Source: Clostridia bacterium
Lineage (GTDB): Bacteria; Bacillota; Clostridia; Oscillospirales; Acutalibacteraceae
NCBI GenBank assembly: GCA_900770255.1
Contig: CAAGJN010000026.1
Coordinates: 1 to 21,037 of the forward strand
Reading direction: 5' to 3'
Length of the DNA stretch: 21,037 nucleotides
The notes under the pieces are model-generated. The model was not told the origin of the DNA. It ran no database searches and saw only the letters and a program-made list of their open reading frames with translations. The position numbers and the translations under genes are program-made. Below, piece after piece: positions 7,572 through 15,015 of the stretch (its first letter is position 1; each line of letters opens with the position of its first letter).

Positions 7572-8987
7572 GTGGGACTTATAAAAGCGGGAGTCGGTGC
7601 GCTCGGAGGCACGTTAGCGGATCAGTGGAAGGAATTCTTCTACTGTGAGTCAATGGCAAAGGAAGTCATGGTGACAAAAGGACAGAAGCGTGTCAGCGGA
7701 CGTTCCTCCAATACAAAGGGAAACGATAACATCATTTCAAACGGCTCCGGCATCGCTGTTGCGGACGGACAGTGCATGATTATCGTGGAACAGGGAAAAG
7801 TCGTAGAGGTGTGCGCCGAGCCGGGCGAGTTCACCTACGATGCCTCTACCGAGCCCAGCATTTTTGCGGGAAGTCTTGGAAACAGCATTAAAGAAACCTT
7901 CAAAGTTGTCGGAAAGCGTTTTACATATGGCGGCGACACCGGCAAGGATCAGCGCGTGTACTACTTCAACACCAAAGAGCTGATCGATAACAAATTCGGC
8001 ACGCCGAATCCTATTCCTTTCCGAGTGGTGGATTCCAAAATCGGCCTGGATGTGGATGTATCTATACGCTGCTCCGGTGTGTATTCTTACAAAATTGCAA
8101 ATCCGCTGCTGTTCTACACCAATGTGTGCGGCAATGTGGAGCAGGAATATACCCGTGACGAGCTGGACGGTCAGTTAAAGACCGAATTTATCAGCGCCCT
8201 GCAGCCGGCATTCGGAAAGCTGTCGGATCTGGAGCTTCGTCCGAATCAGATTGTTTCTCACAATACCGAACTGGAAGACGCCATGAATCAGGCCCTCTCC
8301 GCTAAATGGAGCGAGCTGCGCGGCTTAAGTGTTGTCAGTATTGCCTTGGGTTCCGTTACCCTGCCGGATGAGGATGCCGAAATGATAAAGCAGCTCCAGC
8401 GCACTGCCGTTCTGCAGAATCCTACGATGGCAGGCGCGACCCTTGTGGGCGCACAGGCAGATGCAATGAAAGCGGCTGCATCAAACGAAGCAGGCGCCAT
8501 GACCGGATTTATGGGCATGGGCATGGCAATGAACTCGGGAGGCGGAATGAACGCGCAGAATCTGTTCGCTATGGGAGAGCAGAATCAGCAGAACCAGCAG
8601 GCAGCACCCGCTGCCGCCGCCTCTGCACAGGACAGTTGGAAGTGCTCCTGCGGTGCTGTCGTTACAGGTAAGTTCTGCCCGGAATGTGGCACCAAGAAGC
8701 CGGAACCTGAACAGGCAGGCGGCTGGAAGTGCAAATGCGGCGCGACGGCAACCGGAAAATTCTGTCCGGAATGCGGTTCGCCTAAGCCTGCGGATGAGGC
8801 CGGCTGGACCTGCTCCTGCGGTACGGTAAACAAGGGTAAATTCTGCCAGAACTGCGGCGCAAAGAAGCCTGCGGGAGCCCCCCTCTATCGCTGCGATAAG
8901 TGCGGCTGGGAGCCGGAGGATCCTCGGCATCCGCCGAAATTCTGCCCTGAATGCGGAGATTTATTTGATGAAAACGATGCAAAATAA
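7572..8987 (+). CDS. SPFH/YdjI-like protein with four C-terminal zinc ribbons
   Basis: I choose GTG at 7572 over the TTG at 7554 because GAAAGGAG (7556-7563) then has correct spacing and the N-terminus becomes MGLIKAGVGALGGTLADQW, the usual beginning of this family. Residues about 25-285 form the SPFH/band-7 domain of the virion-core-like YdjI group. A Met/Gly/Ala/Gln-rich linker (about 290-355) follows. Then four CxCG or CxxC zinc ribbons start near residues 356, 385, 412 and 439, each closing with FCPECG or FCQNCG. In Bacillus subtilis YdjI is a partner of PspA, YdjG and YdjH in membrane stress; that assignment is by family. The protein probably forms oligomers at the membrane, with the ribbons as contact modules. 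It heads a seven-gene run with gaps under 60 bp. Confidence 0.88.
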   Translation: MGLIKAGVGALGGTLADQWKEFFYCESMAKEVMVTKGQKRVSGRSSNTKGNDNIISNGSGIAVADGQCMIIVEQGKVVEVCAEPGEFTYDASTEPSIFAGSLGNSIKETFKVVGKRFTYGGDTGKDQRVYYFNTKELIDNKFGTPNPIPFRVVDSKIGLDVDVSIRCSGVYSYKIANPLLFYTNVCGNVEQEYTRDELDGQLKTEFISALQPAFGKLSDLELRPNQIVSHNTELEDAMNQALSAKWSELRGLSVVSIALGSVTLPDEDAEMIKQLQRTAVLQNPTMAGATLVGAQADAMKAAASNEAGAMTGFMGMGMAMNSGGGMNAQNLFAMGEQNQQNQQAAPAAAASAQDSWKCSCGAVVTGKFCPECGTKKPEPEQAGGWKCKCGATATGKFCPECGSPKPADEAGWTCSCGTVNKGKFCQNCGAKKPAGAPLYRCDKCGWEPEDPRHPPKFCPECGDLFDENDAK

Positions 8988-9011
8988 TTATTTGTAAAGG
9001 AGAAAAATACT

Positions 9012-10046
9012 ATGGGACTTTTTGATAAGAAATTCTGTGATATCTGCGGAGAAAAAGTGAATATGCTCACACAGCAAAAACTGTCGGACGGCTATCTCTG
9101 CTCCGACTGCAAGCACAAGCTCGGCTCCTTCACAAGCGGCTGGAAACAGCGCAGCGTCGAGGACGTTAAGAAGCATCTCGAACTGAGAGAGCAGAACAAA
9201 CAGAAGTATCAGCAGTTCAGCTGCTCTGCAACCGCGGGCGGCAGAAACAACTCGATCCAGGTTGATTTCAACAACCGTTGGTTCATCTTTGCGACTAATA
9301 ACCGCGATTACAAGAGCGGAAATCCGCAGGTATTTGAATTCTCTCAGCTCCAGGATTTCTGGATAGAGCAGGAATTCAGAACTCTTTCCGATTCCGACAA
9401 CGACGGTATTCCGGACAGCAGAGATAATTTTGACAACAGACAAATGAATAACGTCGGCGGCTTCGGCGGCATGATGAACGGCATGAATCAGATGATGAAC
9501 GGCATGCAGAACAGCATGATTAACGTTCCTCTCGCGGCGCAGCCTTTCGTCCGCAATTCGAGCTCACCGAGCTCAAGCGGAATAAGCGAGGTAAGCGATA
9601 TCAATGTTTGCTTCAGAGTAACCGATCCCTATATTACCGAGCCGATCAGCTTCTCCGTTGCGGATAGCAGCATTACCTCCGGCAACCAGATGGAGCTCAT
9701 GCAGGCCTATGATACGGGAGTCCGGGTCATGCAGCTTTGCCAGCAGATAAAGCAGGGCGGAGCCGCGCAGAATGTGGCTCAGGGCTACGGCCAGCAGATG
9801 AACAACGGCTACGGCCAGCCGATGCAGCAGGGCTATGCGCAGCAGCCGCAGCAGGGCTATGCCCAGCAGAATTATCAGCAGCCGATGCAGCAGGGCTACG
9901 CACAGCAGCCGCAGCAGCCTGTGCAGCAGCCCGTTCAGCAGCCCGTTCAGAATGCGGCGTGGTTCTGCCCGAACTGCGGCACACAGAACACATCAAAATT
10001 CTGCTCGGGCTGCGGAACTCCATTCGGCGGTAACAATGCTCAGTAA
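9012..10046 (+). CDS. DUF4428 protein with Gln-rich repeats and C-terminal zinc ribbon
   Basis: The N-terminus holds a Cys4 treble-clef-like motif (FCDICGEK, then LCSDCKHKL) matching DUF4428. A mostly beta middle domain follows (about 70-245). It includes D127-S-D-N-D-G-I-P-D135, which matches the calcium loop of thrombospondin type-3 repeats, and then a Met/Gly/Asn-rich stretch. Residues 258-313 are low-complexity repeats based on GYAQQ, QPMQQ and PVQQ. The end is a zinc ribbon (FCPNCG, FCSGCG). There is no signal peptide, so it is cytoplasmic or membrane-associated through partners. It sits 24 bases after the SPFH gene with AAAGGAG before the ATG, and shares the zinc-ribbon style of its neighbour. 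The C-terminal 11 bases overlap the next gene. Its molecular activity is unknown. Confidence 0.8.
   Translation: MGLFDKKFCDICGEKVNMLTQQKLSDGYLCSDCKHKLGSFTSGWKQRSVEDVKKHLELREQNKQKYQQFSCSATAGGRNNSIQVDFNNRWFIFATNNRDYKSGNPQVFEFSQLQDFWIEQEFRTLSDSDNDGIPDSRDNFDNRQMNNVGGFGGMMNGMNQMMNGMQNSMINVPLAAQPFVRNSSSPSSSGISEVSDINVCFRVTDPYITEPISFSVADSSITSGNQMELMQAYDTGVRVMQLCQQIKQGGAAQNVAQGYGQQMNNGYGQPMQQGYAQQPQQGYAQQNYQQPMQQGYAQQPQQPVQQPVQQPVQNAAWFCPNCGTQNTSKFCSGCGTPFGGNNAQ
9783..9950 (+). repeat. In-frame degenerate repeat coding GYAQQ/PVQQ units
   Basis: The DNA is a run of imperfect 12- to 30-base units rich in CAGCAG and GGCTAYGSCCAGCAG, encoding Gln, Tyr, Gly and Pro (protein residues 258-313). It produces long open frames on both strands that are shadows. 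Such tracts can change length by slippage. Confidence 0.85.
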
Positions 10047-10524
10047 GCTTTTTTGGAGGACGGTGATTGGTGTGGCCTTACTTGCAGCTCTGGCCGGACT
10101 GTTCGGATGCAGGAAAGACCCGGAGAAGGAAAAGCATCATGAGCTCTCGGAAATCAGTGCGGTCTCCATATCCTGCTCACATATGGATCGGAGATACGGC
10201 TATTTCTTCTGGCTGCACCGGGAGGACGAAACATGGCTCTTCGATGCGGAGTGTTTTACACACGATCATGAAGAGCCAACCGAGTTTGAAAACCGCGAAG
10301 TCAGCGATCATGAAGTTGAAGCATTGTTTGAAATCTTGGAGAGCAACGACTTGGTTACCTATGCGGAAAACTACAAAAAACCGAGAAAATCGCCTTTTAA
10401 GATTATGGACGATACAATATACGGCTTCTGCCTGACCTTTTCGGATGGTAGTCAGTATTCAATCTGCGATGGACAAACAGAGCTGGAGAAATTCTTTTAC
10501 CGCCTCGCCGAAGAAGCAGAGTAA
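10036..10524 (+). CDS. Small lipoprotein of unknown function
   Basis: The ATG at 10036 overlaps the end of the preceding gene by 11 bases, suggesting translational coupling. It gives a signal peptide MLSKLFWRTVIGVALLAALAG followed by LFGC, a slightly unusual lipobox with Phe in the second place. The later GTG codons at 10063 and 10072 would remove the positive charges, so I prefer the ATG although its ribosome binding site is weak. The mature part of about 135 residues is acidic and His-rich at first (HHELSE, HDHEE) and ends in a FYRLAEEAE helix. Phrases such as VEALFEILESNDLVTY and YGFCLTFSDGSQYSI resemble small beta-sheet lipoproteins of Clostridia. I assign no family. It would face outward, tied to the membrane. 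Confidence 0.72.
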   Translation: MLSKLFWRTVIGVALLAALAGLFGCRKDPEKEKHHELSEISAVSISCSHMDRRYGYFFWLHREDETWLFDAECFTHDHEEPTEFENREVSDHEVEALFEILESNDLVTYAENYKKPRKSPFKIMDDTIYGFCLTFSDGSQYSICDGQTELEKFFYRLAEEAE

Positions 10525-10543
10525 CACAAGGAGATGATGAAAC

Positions 10544-11629
10544 ATGGCTGTTTTACAGGAATATAAATGTCCGTGCTGCGGAGGCGCGATTTTCTTTGAC
10601 AGCACAATCCAGAAAATGAAATGCCCGTACTGTGATACGGAATTTGATATGGCGGCGATGGCCGAATATAACAAAGAAGTACAAAGTGAGCAGACGGACG
10701 AAATGAACTGGGAAACCGCCGCCGGAACGGATTGGCAGGACGGCGAGACAGAAGGGCTGAAAACATATGTCTGCAAGTCCTGCGGCGGAGAGATAGTGGG
10801 CGATGAGAACACGGCGGCCACATCCTGCCCATTCTGCGGTAATCCCGTGGTGATGTCGGGACAGTTCGCGGGCGCCTTGAGACCGGATTATGTGATTCCT
10901 TTCAAACTGGATAAAAAGGCCGCCAAGGAGGCACTCAATAAGCACTATAAGAACAAGAAACTGCTTCCCAAAGTATTCAGAAGCGAAAACCACATTGATG
11001 AGGTCAAGGGTATCTATGTTCCTTTCTGGCTCTTTGACGCAGATGCAGACGCCTCAATAGTATATAACGCCACCAAGACGCGCACATGGAGCGATAGCAG
11101 CTATGATTATACGGAGACCAGCTATTTTTCGGTCAACCGCGGCGGCTCCGTAAGCTTTGAGCGCGTGCCCGTGGACGGCTCCTCCAAGATCGACGATAAT
11201 CTCATGGAGTCCATTGAGCCGTTTGATTTCTCCGAGGCGGTAGATTTTAATACAGCTTATCTTGCCGGTTATCTGGCCGATAAGTATGACGTTAGTGCCG
11301 AACAGAGTATTCAGCGCGCCAATGAAAGGATAAAAGCAAGCACCGAACGCGCCTTTGACTCCACCGTAAACGGCTATAGTTCCGTAACTAAGGAGCATTC
11401 AAATATCTGCCTGCACAACGGAAGGGCAATGTATGCGCTGTATCCTGTCTGGATCCTGAATACAAAGTGGAGAAAAAAGAAATACATATTCGCAATGAAC
11501 GGACAGACCGGCAAGCTTGTCGGCGATCTGCCGATGGACAAGAGCCTGTATAAAAAATGGCTGTTAGGTCTGTGGGGCGCCGGCAGCGTAGTTACGTTTT
11601 TGATAACCCTGTTGATGTGGCTGATATAA
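10544..11629 (+). CDS. YdjG-like zinc-ribbon membrane protein
   Basis: Two zinc ribbons open the protein: C9-x2-C12 with C27-x2-C30, and C77-x2-C80 with C95-x2-C98, separated by an acidic linker. A conserved middle domain (about 110-330) contains PDYVIPFKLDKKAAKEAL and GIYVPFWLFDA, typical of TFIIB-type zinc-ribbon proteins found beside TPM and SPFH genes. One transmembrane helix (about 341-361) ends the chain with almost no tail. Length 361 is close to Bacillus YdjG, which acts with YdjH and PspA at the membrane; this equivalence is by architecture and context only. AAGGAGATG lies before the ATG. Because the only helix is terminal, the soluble part should be cytoplasmic. Confidence 0.85.
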   Translation: MAVLQEYKCPCCGGAIFFDSTIQKMKCPYCDTEFDMAAMAEYNKEVQSEQTDEMNWETAAGTDWQDGETEGLKTYVCKSCGGEIVGDENTAATSCPFCGNPVVMSGQFAGALRPDYVIPFKLDKKAAKEALNKHYKNKKLLPKVFRSENHIDEVKGIYVPFWLFDADADASIVYNATKTRTWSDSSYDYTETSYFSVNRGGSVSFERVPVDGSSKIDDNLMESIEPFDFSEAVDFNTAYLAGYLADKYDVSAEQSIQRANERIKASTERAFDSTVNGYSSVTKEHSNICLHNGRAMYALYPVWILNTKWRKKKYIFAMNGQTGKLVGDLPMDKSLYKKWLLGLWGAGSVVTFLITLLMWLI

Positions 11630-11643
11630 GGAGGGTGCAGATA

Positions 11644-12537
11644 ATGAAAAAAAGGATTTCAGCAATTTTACTTGCGGCGCTGTTATGCGTCTTTTTCTGC
11701 GTACCGTCCTTTGCGGAAAACACGGATTTTATAACGGACGAGACCGGCATATCGACCGATACCGAATCGGAAAATATCGCCGGCGCCGACAATACAATAA
11801 TCCTTGACACTCGCACGAGAGTGGTCGATATGGCGGAGCTTTTGGATGACTCCGAGGAATCGGCTCTGCTCTCAAAGTTGGATGAGATCAGCGAAAGGCA
11901 GCAGCTCGATGTCGTTGTGGTGACCGCCGATACTTTGGACGGAAAGACGCCAATGGAATATGCCGACGATTTCTATGATTACAACGGCTACGGCTTCGGC
12001 GCGGACAAAGACGGCATTCTTCTCCTCGTGAGCATGGAGGAACGCGACTGGTGGATCTCCACTACGGGCTACGGCATCACTGCCTTTACCGACGCGGGAA
12101 TCGATTATATTTCCGAGCAGTTTTTATCAAAGCTCAGCTCGGGAGACTATGCCGGCGCTTTTACGGCATTTGCCGATCAGTGTGACGGTTTTATCACTCA
12201 GGCAAAGACCGGAGAGCCCTATGACACCGGCAATCTGCCCAAGGGCGAATTCCCGCTTTTGAGCTATATTCTGATCTCGCTCGTCGTAGGTCTTGTCTTC
12301 GCCCTGATTGTAACCAATATCATGAAAGGCAAGCTTAAAACCGTTAAGATGCAGACGGCGGCCGCCGATTATGTCAGGAGCGGAAGTCTCAACATCACCA
12401 ATTCAAACGATGTTTTCCTCTATTCTCATGTCAATCGCAGAGAAAGGGTGGTGGAAAGCAGCTCCGACAGCAGCGGATCCACAACTCATACCTCGTCCTC
12501 CGGCACAAGTCACGGCGGCGGAGGCGGAAAGTTTTGA
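11644..12537 (+). CDS. Secreted/membrane TPM-domain protein (YdjH/YgcG-like)
   Basis: The start is ATG 11644, 8 bases after AAGGAGGG. The frame is open further upstream, but that part overlaps the previous gene. A signal peptide with probable cleavage after PSFA (residue 24) leads to a TPM domain (about 57-188). It contains VVDMAELLDDSE, LDVVVVTADTLDG, DGILLLVSMEERDWWIST and GYG. A transmembrane helix (about 206-225) and a short cytoplasmic region follow, and the tail is Ser/Gly-rich, ending SHGGGGGKF as is usual in the YgcG group. The TPM domain therefore lies outside the cell. The family is linked to membrane stress and, in photosynthetic organisms, photosystem repair. Here it pairs with the zinc-ribbon protein upstream. 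Confidence 0.88.
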   Translation: MKKRISAILLAALLCVFFCVPSFAENTDFITDETGISTDTESENIAGADNTIILDTRTRVVDMAELLDDSEESALLSKLDEISERQQLDVVVVTADTLDGKTPMEYADDFYDYNGYGFGADKDGILLLVSMEERDWWISTTGYGITAFTDAGIDYISEQFLSKLSSGDYAGAFTAFADQCDGFITQAKTGEPYDTGNLPKGEFPLLSYILISLVVGLVFALIVTNIMKGKLKTVKMQTAAADYVRSGSLNITNSNDVFLYSHVNRRERVVESSSDSSGSTTHTSSSGTSHGGGGGKF

Positions 12538-12576
12538 TTAACGGACACCTTGCCGCTTAAAGTACAGGAGGAGTAT

Positions 12577-14175
12577 ATGTTTTTCGGAAAGAGCTTGATG
12601 AGGAAAAAAACGATAAAGAAAAAGCTCAGGGCGATAACGGCTCTCGCTGCGGCCGTGCTGATGCTTTCCGCATGCGGAAAAGGAACAGGCGGGGATCCCG
12701 AAGCCTCGTCAGGAGCCGACGGCGCGTCAAATTCTGCGGCGGAAAAGACAAATGTCTCTGCCATAGAAGTGGAAACCGGCCATCATTTTGATTATTGCTG
12801 GAACGATGTGTCCGACATTATGGCGGTATACATGAAATATCCGTATATGCATCTGAGCGGCGAGGACAGAGAAGCATATTCCAAGCTGGAAAAATCCGTT
12901 TCCGGTCTGATGGACGAGAGAAAAGAAACGATCACGCAAGCATACTCGAAGGCTGTCCGGATATACAAGGAGGACGCGGCGGATTTGGAATATTCGGATA
13001 CCTATGAAGTTTCTGAAAAGGTCAATGTCAGACGTTCCGATACCTGCGCTTTAAGCCTGCTTCTTGACGGATACAGCGATTTCGGCGGCGCGCACGGCTC
13101 GCCTTATGTTATGGGCGCCGTATTTGACACCCAAACGGGAGAAAAGCTGGCGCTGTCCGACGTGGTGACCGATGTAAAGCAGCTTCCCGCTCTGACACAG
13201 GAGCAGCTTGAAAAAAGCGGGCAAGCGGATTATCTCTATGAAGACCTGGATCTTCAGGACTTTTTCGACGAACATCTCGATACAATACAGTGGGTTCTGG
13301 ACTATAACGGCGTCACTATCTATTTCAATCCCTATGACATAGCGCCGTTCGCGGCGGGTATCATACCCGTTACGATTTCGTTTGCGGATCATCCTGAGTT
13401 TTTCAAGGAGAAATACAGAGCCGTCCCGTTGGGATACGGCATAGAGCTTCCGTTAGATAAGACGTTCTATTATGATTTGGACGGCGACGGAAAGCAGGAT
13501 TCCCTCTTTATTTCCGCCTGCACAGGGGAGAACGAGGGCAACGAGCCGCAGCTTATACGGATCAACGGCCTGAAGTATGAGGAAAACAACGGAATCTTTG
13601 AAATTGAGCCCATGCTGATGCACACGCAGGACGGAAAGAACTATCTGTATATAGGACAGCAGTATCCGGATGATTTTTGGGTGTATTCAGTCTATGATGT
13701 GAGCAAGGGTACTGTCGAAAAAGTAGACACGGTATCGTCCGAGCGCCACAACGTAATCGATGACTTGAAGGATTATCACACGCGCCGGGTTCCGACAGAC
13801 CCGCAGAGCTTTGTTCTGGATACCTACATGCAGATGCTCGGAACCGGTTACGGGTATGCCGACTACCATGTTGGAGCGGACGGCCTGCCTGTGAAGGACA
13901 GCGACTGGTATATCATTGAAAATCAGGTGGAGTTCACTATGCTCAAAGACCTCACCGTATCCCTGGTCAGCGAGGACGGAGAGGAAAAGGGCAAGACGAA
14001 GCTGAAGACGGGCGATAAGGTTACCTATTACCGCACGGACGGCGAAAGCTGGGCGGATTTGAAGCTTTCGGACGGAAGCATAGGAAGAGTAAAACCCGTC
14101 TATCAGGACGGATATCGTACTATCGACGGCGTCGATATTGAGGAAATATTTGACGGAATCATGTTTGGCGGATAA
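12577..14175 (+). CDS. RsiV/PdaC-like lipoprotein with DUF4163-DUF3298 and SH3-like end
   Basis: ATG 12577 follows AGGAGGAG; ATG 12598 is an alternative, while the TTG at 12550 lacks a binding site. A Lys-rich signal peptide ends at LSAC, with Cys33 as the lipid-anchored residue, followed by a Gly/Ser/Ala linker. Residues about 60-285 fit DUF4163 plus DUF3298, seen in the extracellular part of anti-sigma factor RsiV and in deacetylase PdaC. The GGAHG motif (170-174) and FDTQTGEKLALSDVV are characteristic. Next come a calcium-loop-like DLDGDGKQD (300-308), a region about 310-420, and a C-terminal SH3-like stretch (KLKTGDKVTYY). No deacetylase or sigma-binding domain is present, so I infer an envelope ligand- or wall-binding sensor. 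In RsiV this region binds lysozyme; whether this protein does is unknown. Confidence 0.78.
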   Translation: MFFGKSLMRKKTIKKKLRAITALAAAVLMLSACGKGTGGDPEASSGADGASNSAAEKTNVSAIEVETGHHFDYCWNDVSDIMAVYMKYPYMHLSGEDREAYSKLEKSVSGLMDERKETITQAYSKAVRIYKEDAADLEYSDTYEVSEKVNVRRSDTCALSLLLDGYSDFGGAHGSPYVMGAVFDTQTGEKLALSDVVTDVKQLPALTQEQLEKSGQADYLYEDLDLQDFFDEHLDTIQWVLDYNGVTIYFNPYDIAPFAAGIIPVTISFADHPEFFKEKYRAVPLGYGIELPLDKTFYYDLDGDGKQDSLFISACTGENEGNEPQLIRINGLKYEENNGIFEIEPMLMHTQDGKNYLYIGQQYPDDFWVYSVYDVSKGTVEKVDTVSSERHNVIDDLKDYHTRRVPTDPQSFVLDTYMQMLGTGYGYADYHVGADGLPVKDSDWYIIENQVEFTMLKDLTVSLVSEDGEEKGKTKLKTGDKVTYYRTDGESWADLKLSDGSIGRVKPVYQDGYRTIDGVDIEEIFDGIMFGG

Positions 14176-14230
14176 GGCGGACATGATTTTGTGAAAGACT
14201 GAACAAAGTAATCACAGGAGAGATATTATT

Positions 14231-14806
14231 ATGGCTTTTTTTGATAAGCTGAAAAACCAGGCTACCGCAGCCGTTGCTCAGGCGGTAAAACAGACAGCCG
14301 CAAATATCGGCAGCAAAACCGAAAAAATTGTTTTTGCGGATATCCCCGAAAGTCTTGAGGCTTTCGAAGCTCTTCCCCAGGCGGCGCTGTCCACGCCTTT
14401 TGACACGGCGGCTCTGACTGTTGTAGCCCTGTCGGTTTATCCGGCGGATAAGGAGCTTTGCTTCCGCATGCTGGATTATCTCCGCGGACCGAGACCGATG
14501 AACGGCGCGGATAAGCAGTTCATTGCCGACCGTTTCCGTGACAAGGACTATGTGCCTCGCTCATATTTCGGGGGAGCAACCCCAAACAACGACTATATGC
14601 CCTCCGTACCTTATACGGTGACGGTGAAATCCGATCCGCATTCTTATGACGAACAGGGCATTGCGAAGCTGTTTATCCCCTCCGGCGGTGCGGACGATCC
14701 GCGTCCGATCAAGCTGCGCCAGGCAAAGAACGGCAAATGGTATCTTTGGGAGCAATTCCTTCTGACGGGCATCCGTCAGCCGGAAAGCAGCAACCCCTGG
14801 GCATAA
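14231..14806 (+). CDS. DUF6935-like cytoplasmic protein
   Basis: The ATG is preceded by AGGAGAGA. The 191-residue protein starts MAFFDKLKNQATAAVAQAVK, an amphipathic helix that could touch the membrane. A compact domain (about 40-185) follows with LEAFEALPQAAL, TPFDTAALTVVALSVYP, MLDYLRGPRPMNG and, near the end, LRQAKNGKWYLWEQFLLTGIR. I recognise this as the family called DUF6935, known mainly from Clostridia, often beside SPFH and zinc-ribbon genes. The family number is from memory and should be confirmed. There is no signal peptide or Cys cluster. Function is unknown; the context suggests a soluble member of the envelope-stress cluster. The gap to the previous gene is 55 bp. Confidence 0.75.
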   Translation: MAFFDKLKNQATAAVAQAVKQTAANIGSKTEKIVFADIPESLEAFEALPQAALSTPFDTAALTVVALSVYPADKELCFRMLDYLRGPRPMNGADKQFIADRFRDKDYVPRSYFGGATPNNDYMPSVPYTVTVKSDPHSYDEQGIAKLFIPSGGADDPRPIKLRQAKNGKWYLWEQFLLTGIRQPESSNPWA

Positions 14807-14844
14807 ATGAACCGATAATTTAATTCTGTTCCCGAAACCCGCGC

Positions 14845-14880
14845 TTGAGAAGAAGGGAGCTTTGGCTCTCTTCTTCTCAA
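14845..14880 (+). other. Strong 16-bp hairpin after the SPFH operon
   Basis: TTGAGAAGAAGGGAGC pairs with GCTCTCTTCTTCTCAA around a TTTG loop, giving a 16-bp stem with one G-T pair. No T-run follows, so it is not a standard intrinsic terminator. It may be a processing site, an mRNA-stabilising 3' end, or an eroded or bidirectional terminator. The remaining gap to 15015 shows no other gene. Confidence 0.7.
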
Positions 14881-15015
14881 AGGTCTTTACCCGGATGCGT
14901 AGGGCTTTGGAAATGTGGATTTTCAGTAAAACGGTGTGCCTGCCGGGAGGAGAAGAGAAAAAACGAGCCGGCGTTCAAGTATACGGCTGCCGGCGGTATG
15001 CTAAAGGAGACGGAT

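Noticed and set aside
9727..10033. Long overlapping open frames on both strands across the Gln-rich repeat
   Set aside because: They arise from the CAG-rich repetitive DNA read in other frames; their Ala/Ser/Arg-rich products have no domains and the DUF4428 frame explains the region.
14845..15015. N-terminal extension of the lipoprotein ORF to 14845
   Set aside because: The extension starts inside a strong hairpin and has no ribosome binding site, whereas ATG 15016 has both AAAGGAGA and a clean lipoprotein signal peptide.
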